From positions 1 to 36,499 of the forward strand of contig JADLBD010000193.1 of NCBI GenBank assembly GCA_020847975.1: 36,499 nucleotides of DNA, written 5' to 3'. The notes beneath the pieces were generated by a model. That model saw only the letters and a program-made list of their open reading frames with translations, ran no database searches and was not told the DNA's origin. Below, piece after piece: positions 16,300-24,420 of this stretch. The position numbers and the translations under genes were made by a program. Numbering within the stretch: the first letter of the stretch is position 1; every line of letters starts with the position of its first letter. The DNA comes from Bryobacterales bacterium. Its GTDB lineage: Bacteria; Acidobacteriota; Terriglobia; Bryobacterales; Bryobacteraceae.

Positions 16300-17256
16300 T
16301 TATCCCACCACGTTGACGGCAGCGCCGTGAAGGAAGGCGGCTACATTGCTGACCGCGATGTCCATCAGCCGAGCCCGCGCTTCCCTGGTGGCCCAGGCGA
16401 TGTGCGGGGTAACGATGCAGTTCTTCGCGGCGAACAGCGGATTCCCGGCGGCGGGCGGTTCGACGGACAGCACGTCGAGTCCGGCTCCGGCGATGACGCC
16501 GGCGTCGAGCGCGGCGGCGAGATCCTCATCCACCACCAGCGGGCCGCGTGAGGTATTCAGCAGGAAGGCGGATGGCTTCATCAGGCGCAGGCGTTGCGCG
16601 TTGATGAGTCCCTTGTTTTCCGGAGTCAGCGGACAGTGGAGACTGATCACATCGGACTCGCGCAACACTTCTTCGACGGAGGCGAAGCGGAAGCCCTCGT
16701 ATGCGGGAGGATGGCCCTCGAAGGTGTCGTTGGCGATGACGCGCATGCCCATGGCATCGGCGATTTTCGCGGTTTGCCGTCCGATGCGGCCGAATCCGAT
16801 GACGCCCATGGTCTTGCCGGCGAGTTCCATGAGCGGGGCTTTCCAATAGCACCAATCCGCGCTTTTCGACCATTCGCCGCCGCGCACCGACTCGCCGTGA
16901 ACCCCGACGTGATGGCAGAGTTCGAGGAGCAGGGCAAAGGCATGCTGGGCGACGGACGCCGTGCCGTAAGTGGGGATGTTGGTCACGATGATTCCACGGG
17001 TCTTTGCGGCTGCTATGTCGACGATGTTGTACCCGGTGGCGAGCACTCCGATGTAGCGCAGTTGGGGAAGCCGGGCGAGGGCGGCGGCATCGAGGGGAGT
17101 TTTGTTGGTCATCGCCAGTTCCGCATCCCCCACGCGAGAGACGACGTCCGCGGCGGGAGTGCGGTCGTGGACTTCCACTTCCGCGAACTGGCGCAGCGCA
17201 TCCCAGGAAAGGTCGCCGGGGTTCAGGCAATATCCGTCGAGGACAACGAGTTTCAT
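16300..17256 (-). CDS. D-2-hydroxyacid dehydrogenase (NAD-dependent)
   Basis: A 318-residue, full-length member of the D-isomer-specific 2-hydroxyacid dehydrogenase family, reducing 2-oxoacids such as hydroxypyruvate or glyoxylate, or the reverse. The NAD fold shows GVIGFGRIG (151-159) with an acidic residue (Asp177) after the second strand in ANDTFE, pointing to NAD rather than NADP. The catalytic triad is present: Arg237 in NTSRGPL, Glu266 in LSVEPP and His285 in TPHIAWA. The sequence is closest in feel to glycerate dehydrogenase/hydroxypyruvate reductases, but the exact substrate cannot be set. It diverges from the aminotransferase gene with only 33 bases between start codons, so a shared control region is likely. 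Confidence 0.9.
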   Translation of the reverse strand: MKLVVLDGYCLNPGDLSWDALRQFAEVEVHDRTPAADVVSRVGDAELAMTNKTPLDAAALARLPQLRYIGVLATGYNIVDIAAAKTRGIIVTNIPTYGTASVAQHAFALLLELCHHVGVHGESVRGGEWSKSADWCYWKAPLMELAGKTMGVIGFGRIGRQTAKIADAMGMRVIANDTFEGHPPAYEGFRFASVEEVLRESDVISLHCPLTPENKGLINAQRLRLMKPSAFLLNTSRGPLVVDEDLAAALDAGVIAGAGLDVLSVEPPAAGNPLFAAKNCIVTPHIAWATREARARLMDIAVSNVAAFLHGAAVNVVG

Positions 17257-17289
17257 CTAGCCGATGATACGATAAGTCGTTCCCCTACG

Positions 17290-18474
17290 ATGGCGGCAAT
17301 TGACACATCGCAACGAATCCAACTGCTGCGGCCGACGGCGGTGAATTCGATTCTGGCGGAGGTGAAGCAACTTCAGGCACAGGGGCGGAAGCTGATTTCC
17401 CTGATGCGCGGCGAGCCCGATTTTCGCACGCCGCCGCATATTGTGGAGGCCGCGGAGCGGGCTTTGCGGAGCGGGCGGACGGCGTACCCGGACAACCGGG
17501 GGGAACCGGCGCTGCGGGAAGCCGTGGCGGAGAAACTGCTGCGGGACAACGGGCTGCGCTACGATCCGGGGCGGGAGATACTGATCACGACCGGCGCCAC
17601 GTTCGGGATTCACGCGGCCTTCACTGCCCTATTGAATCCGGGGGACGAGGTGATTCTGCCGGAGCCGATCTACGATGCCTATCATTCGCCGGTGCTGCTG
17701 GCCGGAGGCGCGGTTCGCACCGTGGCAGCCCGGATTCAGAAGGGGCGCTTCACGTTGGATGCGGCGGCGATCGATGCGGCGTGCACGGAGCGGACGCGGG
17801 TGCTGCTGCTGAATACGCCATGGAACCCCACAGGCGCCGTGTTTACGGCCTCGGAACTGGCGGCCATTGGGGAGGTCGTGGCGCGGCGGAACCTGGCGCT
17901 GGTGGCGGATGAGATTTACGAGGCCATCACCTACGGGGCGCCGCACATATCGCCGGCGGCGCTTTCGCCGGAGTTGCGGGCGCGCACGGTACTGCTGAAC
18001 AGCTTTTCGAAGACCTATGCGATGACCGGGTGGCGCATCGGCTATTGCGCGGCTCCGGCGGAAGTGATTCAGGCGATGTTCCTGGTGCTGCAGCAATCGA
18101 GCCGCGGTCCGGCGACGTTCGTGCAGGATGCCGGGGTGGAAGCGTTGCACGGGCCGCAGGATTGCGTGGCGGCGATGCGCGAGGAGTACGCGCGGCGGCG
18201 GGTCCTGGTTTGCGAACGGCTGACGGGTGTTGCGGGCTGCCGGGTTCTGGCTCCGGAGGGCGGCTTCTTTGCGATGCTCGATGTTACGCCGCAGGGGCAG
18301 CCTTCGAACGAGGTCCGGCGGCGGCTGTTGCACGAACATGGGGTGGTGGTGATCCACGGATCCGCCTATGGGGCGGCGGGGGAGAACACGCTTCGCGTCT
18401 CGTTTGCGAGCGGCGGAGAGACGCTGGCCCAAGGCCTGGAACGGTTGCGCAGCGCTTTTGAAGTAATCCGATGA
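17290..18474 (+). CDS. PLP-dependent class I/II aminotransferase (aspartate aminotransferase type)
   Basis: A 394-residue fold-type I aminotransferase of normal family length. The PLP-binding lysine is Lys241 in SFSKTYAMTGWRIGY. The NTPWNPTG and ADEIYEAITY motifs hold the cofactor, and the C-terminal RVSFASG arginine should bind the substrate carboxylate. A longer open frame extends back to 16594, but it is only the antisense of the dehydrogenase gene; the family N terminus begins at the ATG at 17290. No good Shine-Dalgarno is visible. Its stop overlaps the start of the next gene (ATGA at 18471-18474), so the two are translationally coupled. Together with the neighbours it would convert an amino acid to a 2-oxoacid, or the reverse; the amino acid is not evident. 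Confidence 0.9.
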   Translation: MAAIDTSQRIQLLRPTAVNSILAEVKQLQAQGRKLISLMRGEPDFRTPPHIVEAAERALRSGRTAYPDNRGEPALREAVAEKLLRDNGLRYDPGREILITTGATFGIHAAFTALLNPGDEVILPEPIYDAYHSPVLLAGGAVRTVAARIQKGRFTLDAAAIDAACTERTRVLLLNTPWNPTGAVFTASELAAIGEVVARRNLALVADEIYEAITYGAPHISPAALSPELRARTVLLNSFSKTYAMTGWRIGYCAAPAEVIQAMFLVLQQSSRGPATFVQDAGVEALHGPQDCVAAMREEYARRRVLVCERLTGVAGCRVLAPEGGFFAMLDVTPQGQPSNEVRRRLLHEHGVVVIHGSAYGAAGENTLRVSFASGGETLAQGLERLRSAFEVIR

Positions 18475-21335
18475 TGGACCGTATCTCGATTCAGCATGCC
18501 CTCGCTTCCGAAACGAAGGGCGAAGTCCGCTTCGACAAAGTGTCGCGGGCGCTGTATTCCACGGACGCGAGTGTGTACCAGATCGAACCGGCGGGAGTTC
18601 TGATCCCGAGAACACAGGACGATGTTGTGAAAGCCCTGGAGGTTTGCCGGCGGTATCACTGTCCCATCACGATGCGCGGGGGTGGGACTTCGCAGGCGGG
18701 GCAGGCGATCGGCGAGGGGCTGCAGATTGACGTTTCGAAGTACTTGAACCGGCTGCTCGAGGTGAACGTGGAGGAGCGCTGGGCGCGGGTGGAGCCGGGC
18801 ATCGTACTGGATGAGCTGAATGCACTGCTGAAGCCGCACAATCTGCGGTTTGCTCCGGATATTTCCACCGCCAGCCGGGCCACGGTGGGCGGGATGATGG
18901 CGAACAACTCGGCGGGCGCGCGGAGCGTGTTGTACGGGAAGACGATTGACCACGTGCTGGAGCAGAAGGTGCTGCTCTCGGACGGGTCGCCGGCGCACCT
19001 ACGGGCGCTCAATGAGGAAGAGTTGGAAGCGGCGTGCGCGGGGGAGACGTTCGAGGCGGGTTGCTACCGCGCGGTGCGGAGTATTGCGCGGGAGCATGCC
19101 GCTGAGGTGGAGCGGCGGTTTCCCAAGGTTCTGCGGCGCGTGGGCGGATATAACCTTAATGAGTTTACGTGTCCGGACAAGCCATTCAATTTGACAAAAC
19201 TGATGGTGGGTTCGGAAGGGACACTGGGCATTATCCTCGAGGCCAAGCTGAAACTGGTTCCGCTGCCCCGGCACAAGTCTGTGCTCGCCATCGAGTTCGC
19301 GACACTGCTGGACGCCCTGGCCGCGACTCCGGTGATTCTTCCGCACAAGCCCTCCGCGGTGGAGGTGATGGACAAGTTCATTCTCGACCACACAAAGCAG
19401 AACGCGAACCTGGACCGCATCCGGCGGACGTTCATTGAAGGGGATCCCGGGGCGCTGCTTTGCGTGGAGTTTTACTCGGATACGGCGGAGGAACTGCGGC
19501 CGCGGATGGAGGCGGTGGAGCGGGACGTGCGCGCCGCGGGGTACGGGACGCATTTCTTCCATGCGCTGGATCTGCCCGCGCAGGCGCGGATCTGGAGCCT
19601 GCGCGAGGCGGGGCTGGGGCTGTCGATGGCGATGAAGGAAGACGCAAAGTCTCTGTCGTTCGTCGAAGATACGGCGGTTGCTCCGGAGAAGCTGCGCGAT
19701 TTTATCGACCGGTTTCTGGGGATTGTGCGCAAACACGGGACGGTGGCGGGCGTCTACGCGCACGCGTCGGTGGGGTGTCTGCACGTGCGTCCGGTGGTGA
19801 ACATGAAGACCGCGGAGGGCGTGAAGAAGTTCGAGGCCATCGCGACGGATATTTCGGACCTGGTTCTCGAATTCGGCGGCGCGCTTTCCGGCGAGCATGG
19901 GGACGGGCTGGTGCGGAGTCCGTTCATGGAAAAAATGTTCGGTCCGGAGTTGTACCAGGCGTTCCGCGCCATCAAGAAGGCGTTCGATCCGGAGAATCTG
20001 CTGAACCCCGGAAAGATAGTGGATTCGCCGCCGTTGACGGGGAATCTCCGCTACGGGGCGGAGTACAAAGCGTCGAACCCGTTCACGTTTTTCGACTATT
20101 CGGCCTACGGCGGAATCGCCGGCGCGATCGAGATGTGCAGCGGAGTGGGGGCGTGCCGGAAGAAGCTTGAAGGAACGATGTGTCCGTCGTATATGGCGAC
20201 GCGGGACGAGCAGCACACGACGCGTGGAAGGGCGAACGTGCTGCGGATGGCCATCTCCGGGCGATTGGGAGAAGCGGGGCTTGGGGACAAGGGAGTGAAG
20301 CAGGTTTTAGACCTGTGCCTGGAGTGCCGGGCGTGCAAGGCGGAATGCCCGGTGGGCGTGGATGTAGCGCGCTTCAAGAGTGAGTTTCTCGCCAGCTACC
20401 ATGCGCGGCACGGGGTTCCGCTGCGGGCGAAGATCTTGGGGCACGCGGCGGAGTTGGCGGTTTGGGGGAGCCGGCTGGCTCCGGTGGCGAATGCCGTGGC
20501 GCGCAGCGCGCCGGTGCGGTGGCTGAACGAGAGGATCGCGGGGATTGATGCGCGCCGCATGCCGCCGAAGTGGAACGGGCGGCCGCTTCGCAAGAGGGTT
20601 GCGGCCAGGGATGGAGCCGGCGTGTTCCTGTTCTGCGATACGTTCACCAACCATTACCACCCGGAGACAGGGGAGGCAGCCTTGCGGGTGTTGGAAGCGG
20701 CGGGGGTTCGAAGTGCGCTGGCGCCCAATGTGTGCTGCGGGCGTCCATTGATCTCGCAGGGGCTGCTCGAGGAGGCCCGGCGGCAGGCGGCGCGCAATAC
20801 GGAGTTGCTGTTCCCGCCGGCAAAACAGGGCAAGCCGCTCCTGTTTTGCGAGCCGAGTTGTCTTTCGGCGCTCAAAGAGGACGGCCCGTCGCTGCTGCGA
20901 GGCGAGGCGCGGGAGCAGGCGAGAGTTGTAGCGGAGCACTGCTTTCTGTGGGAGGAGTATGTGGAGGCGCAGTGCGGGGGAAGGCTGCGGCTGAAACCCG
21001 GCCCGGCGCGGATCCTGCTGCACGGGCACTGCCACCAGAAGTCGCTGGGGCTGCTGGCTCCGGCGAAGGCGCTGCTGGGGAGGATCCCGGGCGCCTCCGT
21101 AGTGGATCTGGACGCGGGATGCTGCGGGATGGCGGGCTCATTCGGGTACGCAAGAGAGCATTACGAGGTGTCGGTGGCGATTGGGGAGCGCAAGCTGCTT
21201 CCGGCAGCCCGCAAGATGGAGCCTGGCGATGTTCTGGTTGCCGCCGGGATATCGTGCCGTCATCAGGTGGAGGAACTTGCGAGTGTGCAGGCAGTACATC
21301 CGGCTGTTCTGATTGCGGGGCTTCTGGAAGCGTAA
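18471..21335 (+). CDS. FAD- and Fe-S-containing 2-hydroxyacid dehydrogenase (GlcD-GlcF fusion type)
   Basis: A 954-residue fused flavoprotein. An FAD-binding type 4 (PCMH) domain covers about 38-270 (MRGGGTSQAGQAIG at 68-81), followed by an FAD-oxidase C-terminal domain to about 530. The Fe-S part has C556-x5-C562-x8-C571-P and the ferredoxin-type group C616, C619, C622, C626 (CLECRACKAECP). Two CCG (heterodisulfide reductase-like) motifs follow, NVCCGRPL and DAGCCGMAGS. This layout matches the long D-lactate / D-2-hydroxyglutarate dehydrogenases (YdiJ-type), which oxidise D-2-hydroxyacids and pass electrons to the respiratory chain. The chiral substrate is not certain. It overlaps the aminotransferase stop by 4 bases and is followed after 3 bases by a permease, indicating one operon. 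Confidence 0.9.
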   Translation: MMDRISIQHALASETKGEVRFDKVSRALYSTDASVYQIEPAGVLIPRTQDDVVKALEVCRRYHCPITMRGGGTSQAGQAIGEGLQIDVSKYLNRLLEVNVEERWARVEPGIVLDELNALLKPHNLRFAPDISTASRATVGGMMANNSAGARSVLYGKTIDHVLEQKVLLSDGSPAHLRALNEEELEAACAGETFEAGCYRAVRSIAREHAAEVERRFPKVLRRVGGYNLNEFTCPDKPFNLTKLMVGSEGTLGIILEAKLKLVPLPRHKSVLAIEFATLLDALAATPVILPHKPSAVEVMDKFILDHTKQNANLDRIRRTFIEGDPGALLCVEFYSDTAEELRPRMEAVERDVRAAGYGTHFFHALDLPAQARIWSLREAGLGLSMAMKEDAKSLSFVEDTAVAPEKLRDFIDRFLGIVRKHGTVAGVYAHASVGCLHVRPVVNMKTAEGVKKFEAIATDISDLVLEFGGALSGEHGDGLVRSPFMEKMFGPELYQAFRAIKKAFDPENLLNPGKIVDSPPLTGNLRYGAEYKASNPFTFFDYSAYGGIAGAIEMCSGVGACRKKLEGTMCPSYMATRDEQHTTRGRANVLRMAISGRLGEAGLGDKGVKQVLDLCLECRACKAECPVGVDVARFKSEFLASYHARHGVPLRAKILGHAAELAVWGSRLAPVANAVARSAPVRWLNERIAGIDARRMPPKWNGRPLRKRVAARDGAGVFLFCDTFTNHYHPETGEAALRVLEAAGVRSALAPNVCCGRPLISQGLLEEARRQAARNTELLFPPAKQGKPLLFCEPSCLSALKEDGPSLLRGEAREQARVVAEHCFLWEEYVEAQCGGRLRLKPGPARILLHGHCHQKSLGLLAPAKALLGRIPGASVVDLDAGCCGMAGSFGYAREHYEVSVAIGERKLLPAARKMEPGDVLVAAGISCRHQVEELASVQAVHPAVLIAGLLEA

Positions 21336-21338
21336 ACC

Positions 21339-22577
21339 ATGAACCTGGCCTGGATTTCCGTGGGGGCGCTCGCGACTGCCATTGCGCTGAGTTGTTTCAG
21401 CCCGATCAACGTAGGAGTGCTTTCCATTGCTTTCGCGTGGATCATCGGAGTCTACCTTGGGGGCATGACGGTGAAGCAGGTGGCGGCCGGCTTCCCGGTG
21501 GACCTGTTCTTGACGCTGGCAGGAGTGACGCTGCTGTTTTCGCAGGCGCAGGTGAACGGGACCTTGGAGAAGATCTCGCTGCATGCAGTTCGGCTGTGCA
21601 GGGGGAACGCGGCGCTGCTGCCGGTGATGTTCTTTCTGCTGGCGGCGGGGCTCGCTTCGATGGGGCCCGGGAACATCGCGACGGCGGCGCTGCTGGCTCC
21701 GGCGGCGATGGCGGCGGCGGGCCGGGCGCGGATTCCCTCTTTTCTGATGGCGATCATGGTGGGAAACGGAGCGAATTCGGGATCGCTTTCGCCGTTTGCT
21801 CCGACGGGGATTATCGTGAACGGGCTGATGGAGCGCATCGGGTTGGCGGGCTACGAGCTTACTAACTGGTGGAATAACTTCGCGGCCCACGCCGCGGTTG
21901 CGTTTGGCGGGTATCTGATATTTGGAGGGGTTTCTCTCTTACGAGGCCATACGGCGGACAAGACGGAAACTCCGCGGGTGCCGGCGTTTGACAGACGGCA
22001 ATGGATCACGCTGGGCGCGATCGTCAGTCTGGTACTGGGGGTACTGTTATTGAAAATAAACATAGGCATGGCCGCATTCGCCGGCGCTGCCGTCCTGGCT
22101 CTGCTGCGCGCTTCGGACGACGGGGAAGCGATCCGGAAGATGCCATGGAGCACCTTGTTGATGGTTTCAGGAGTTACGGTACTCATCGGGATACTGGAGA
22201 AAACAGAAGGGATTGAATTGTTTGCGAGCCTGATTGCGCGCATTTCGACGCGCGAATCGGCGACCGCGGTGGTTGCTTTCGTGACGGGAGTCGTTTCGGT
22301 CTATAGCAGCACATCGGGGGTGGTTCTGCCGGCGTTTCTTCCCACAATTCCGCCGCTCCTCGAGAAGCTTGGCGGGGGCAGCGCGCTGGCGCTGGCGTCG
22401 TCGATGAACATCGGGGGGCATCTGGTGGATGTCTCGCCGTTGTCCACGATTGGGGCGCTTTGCATTGCGGGAGTGACAAGCTATGAGGAAAGCCGGGCGC
22501 TGTTCTACAAGCTGTTGGTTTGGGGGTTATCGATGTCGATGGTGGGGGCGGTATTCAGTTACGTTTTCTTTCGCTGA
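21339..22577 (+). CDS. MatC-like dicarboxylate/anion permease
   Basis: A 412-residue integral membrane protein with about 11-12 hydrophobic segments. The N-terminal half resembles the MatC (malonate/dicarboxylate carrier) N-terminal domain, with FSPINVGVLSIAFAWIIGVY and a glycine/asparagine-rich re-entrant-loop motif, MVGNGANSGSLSPFAPTGII. A second, symmetry-related motif near the C terminus (MNIGGHLVDVSPLSTIGA) fits the two-repeat architecture of ion transporter superfamily carriers. It begins 3 bases after the stop of the FAD/Fe-S dehydrogenase gene, so the likely cargo is the organic acid that enzyme oxidises or its product. It is the last gene of this plus-strand operon. Confidence 0.85.
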   Translation: MNLAWISVGALATAIALSCFSPINVGVLSIAFAWIIGVYLGGMTVKQVAAGFPVDLFLTLAGVTLLFSQAQVNGTLEKISLHAVRLCRGNAALLPVMFFLLAAGLASMGPGNIATAALLAPAAMAAAGRARIPSFLMAIMVGNGANSGSLSPFAPTGIIVNGLMERIGLAGYELTNWWNNFAAHAAVAFGGYLIFGGVSLLRGHTADKTETPRVPAFDRRQWITLGAIVSLVLGVLLLKINIGMAAFAGAAVLALLRASDDGEAIRKMPWSTLLMVSGVTVLIGILEKTEGIELFASLIARISTRESATAVVAFVTGVVSVYSSTSGVVLPAFLPTIPPLLEKLGGGSALALASSMNIGGHLVDVSPLSTIGALCIAGVTSYEESRALFYKLLVWGLSMSMVGAVFSYVFFR

Positions 22578-22590
22578 TCCGCCGGCGAGC

Positions 22591-22641
22591 GAAAAAAATG
22601 AGAAGCGGTGGCGGGCAACACCTCATCCGCCACCACTTCTC
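22591..22641 (-). terminator. intrinsic terminator of the sigma-factor operon, also between convergent genes
   Basis: GAGAAGCGGTGGCGG (22600-22614) and CCGCCACCACTTCTC (22627-22641) pair over 15 positions with one C-A mismatch around a 12-base loop. The A-run at 22592-22598 becomes a T-run right after the stem on the minus strand, so it terminates transcription coming from the sigma gene (stop at 22706). The permease operon ends 22 bases before it on the other strand and may also use the hairpin, though without a T-tract. Confidence 0.75.
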
Positions 22642-22705
22642 GAATGGTCCATGGGGTTGTTCCAATAATTAGTGTTCCGTAATCCGAATTCGTTTCAGCC
22701 AAAAT

Positions 22706-23251
22706 TTATTGCTGGAAGCGTCCACGGAAGGCAATCTTTGCGCGGTGGAGCAGGACTCGCAGATAGCCGCGATCGACGCCGAACTCCTCACAAACGACAT
22801 CTTTGTCCATTTCGTCGAAGAACAGGGCTTGGAGAAGGCGGCGGTCGCGTTCGGTCAGTGTATCGAGCACCACATGGACCTGGCGTTGCCTTTCACGCGA
22901 GAGAATCTTCGTTTCGGCGTCCACTTCCTCAGTGATGCGTTCGAAATGGGCGTCCTCGAGGGGGGCATACCGTCCGGTCTGGCGGAAATGTTCGGAGACT
23001 ACGTGATTGCAGGTGGTGTTGAGATACGCGCCCAGTTTGCGGCCATCGCGAATGCCTTCTCTGCGGACGGCGGAGAGGACCCTGGCGAAGGTTTCCTGGC
23101 GGATCTCGTCGATGGCGGAAGGAGGCAGACGCTTGGCGCGGAGCTTGATAGCCATGAGGTTACCGAAATAAGACACGAAGTGCCGCGTCACCACCTCGTC
23201 GGAGGCTGCGAGCTTTGTAACATACTCTTCGCTAAGAGGTTCGAATTGCAA
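22706..23251 (-). CDS. ECF-like RNA polymerase sigma factor
   Basis: A 181-residue sigma-70 family protein of ECF size. Region 2 lies at about residues 22-92 (DEIRQETFARVL is the typical region 2.2/2.3 block) and region 4 at about 125-178 (LDTLTERDRRLLQALFFDEM followed by a helix-turn-helix EFGVDRGYLRVLLHRAK). The start appears to be a TTG with no clear Shine-Dalgarno, which would keep its level low. The next ATG is inside region 2 and would truncate it. No anti-sigma gene adjoins it, which suggests control by expression or by a distant partner. It follows the P1 peptidase gene by 29 bases on the same strand, so it could be co-transcribed, although the A+T-rich gap (TATTAATACT) could hold its own promoter. 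Confidence 0.85.
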   Translation of the reverse strand: MQFEPLSEEYVTKLAASDEVVTRHFVSYFGNLMAIKLRAKRLPPSAIDEIRQETFARVLSAVRREGIRDGRKLGAYLNTTCNHVVSEHFRQTGRYAPLEDAHFERITEEVDAETKILSRERQRQVHVVLDTLTERDRRLLQALFFDEMDKDVVCEEFGVDRGYLRVLLHRAKIAFRGRFQQ

Positions 23252-23280
23252 GTATTAATAGTGTACTCGAAGGTGGGGCT

Positions 23281-24420
23281 TCAGTCCTGGATAAGCTGGT
23301 ACTTGCGTAAGATTTTCAATACAGACTCGATTGGTATAGATTCAACGGTTCGATCGTGAAATCCTTTGGTGGTCTTCGCCATGAACAAAGAGTTGTATAC
23401 AGCTTCTTCAGTTGCTTCCTTAACGGCCTGAAACAAAGGCGACATGGCGTCGTTGGAAAGAACGGTAAATGAAGAAGTGAGTTTGCTCCGCATGGGAACG
23501 CGCTGAGCGGTGGAGAAAGCGATGACGTACTCGCCGCTTCCGTTGCTGGTGGAGGAACCGGACTGGCCGAGCCCGAGGACCGCGCGTGAGGCCAGGCGGC
23601 GGAGGTTCCGGGCATCGAGCGGAGCGTCGGTGGCGGCGACGACCATGCAGGAACCGCCGGGAGCCTGCTCCAACTGGTCTTTCAGATAGAAGCGTCCTAA
23701 TTCACGGCCCACCGGCGCGCCCACGATCTGGAGGATGCCGCCGAAATTGGTTTGCACGAGGACGCCGACGGTGTAGCCTCCTAACGATTGGGGAAGGACG
23801 CGGGAGGAGGCTCCGATGCCGCCCTTGAAGCCGAAGCAGATGGTTCCCGTTCCGGCTCCGACGGCGCCTTCCTCGACGGGACCATCATGGGCCTGGCGGA
23901 TGGCCGCAATGACGTGCTCCTTGTTCACAAAGCGGCGGCGGATGTCGTTCAGAAAGCCATCATTGGTTTCGCCGACGACGGCATTGACGGAGAGGACTTT
24001 TTCATTGCCGGGTTGGGCAAGGGTGTATTCGACGACGCCGGCGATGCCTTCCGCGACGCTCAGGGTGTTGGTGAGAATAACGGGCGTTTCGAGATTGCCC
24101 AGTTCCTCTACCTGGGTGCTGCCGGCGAGTTTGCCGAAGGCATTGGCAACAAAAACGGCCGCGGGAACTTTTTCCTGGAAGATGTTTCCCGAATGCGGAA
24201 GGATAGCGGTGACTCCGGTACGGATGGAGTCGCCTTCGATGAGGGTGATATGACCGGCGCGAACTCCGGCCACGTCGGTGATGGCGTTCCGTTTTCCGGG
24301 CGGCAGCACGCCGGGTTTGATGCCGAGTTCCCGAGCCCGCTGTTGCCCACGGGCGGGTTGCGCGAGGAAGGGCAGCGCCAGGAGCAGGCTGCGCCGGTTA
24401 ATTGGGCCGGACATACACAT
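23281..24420 (-). CDS. P1 family peptidase (DmpA / L-aminopeptidase type)
   Basis: A 379-residue member of peptidase family S58 (P1/DmpA), self-processing N-terminal nucleophile enzymes that release N-terminal residues or cleave beta-peptides. The core motifs are GKRNAITDVAGVRAGH near the N terminus, GTGTICFGFKGGIGASSR in the middle and GSSTSNGSGEYVIAF at about 288-302, where the precursor is normally cut before a serine that becomes the nucleophile. A twin-arginine-like signal (NRRSLLLALPFLAQPARGQ) suggests export. The start at 24420 has GGGAGG 5 bases before it and overlaps the end of the sulfatase gene by 23 bases; the frame reaching 24507 is antisense-free extension without support. It is the middle gene of the sulfatase-peptidase-sigma group. 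Confidence 0.88.
   Translation of the reverse strand: MCMSGPINRRSLLLALPFLAQPARGQQRARELGIKPGVLPPGKRNAITDVAGVRAGHITLIEGDSIRTGVTAILPHSGNIFQEKVPAAVFVANAFGKLAGSTQVEELGNLETPVILTNTLSVAEGIAGVVEYTLAQPGNEKVLSVNAVVGETNDGFLNDIRRRFVNKEHVIAAIRQAHDGPVEEGAVGAGTGTICFGFKGGIGASSRVLPQSLGGYTVGVLVQTNFGGILQIVGAPVGRELGRFYLKDQLEQAPGGSCMVVAATDAPLDARNLRRLASRAVLGLGQSGSSTSNGSGEYVIAFSTAQRVPMRSKLTSSFTVLSNDAMSPLFQAVKEATEEAVYNSLFMAKTTKGFHDRTVESIPIESVLKILRKYQLIQD

Noticed and set aside
16594..17289. A 232-codon N-terminal extension of the aminotransferase
   Set aside because: The extension is the antisense of the dehydrogenase gene; the aminotransferase family N terminus begins at the ATG at 17290.
20570..21865. A 431-codon plus-strand frame
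   Set aside because: It overlaps the FAD/Fe-S dehydrogenase and permease genes in another frame; its Gly/Ala-rich translation lacks motifs, while both real genes have clear ones.
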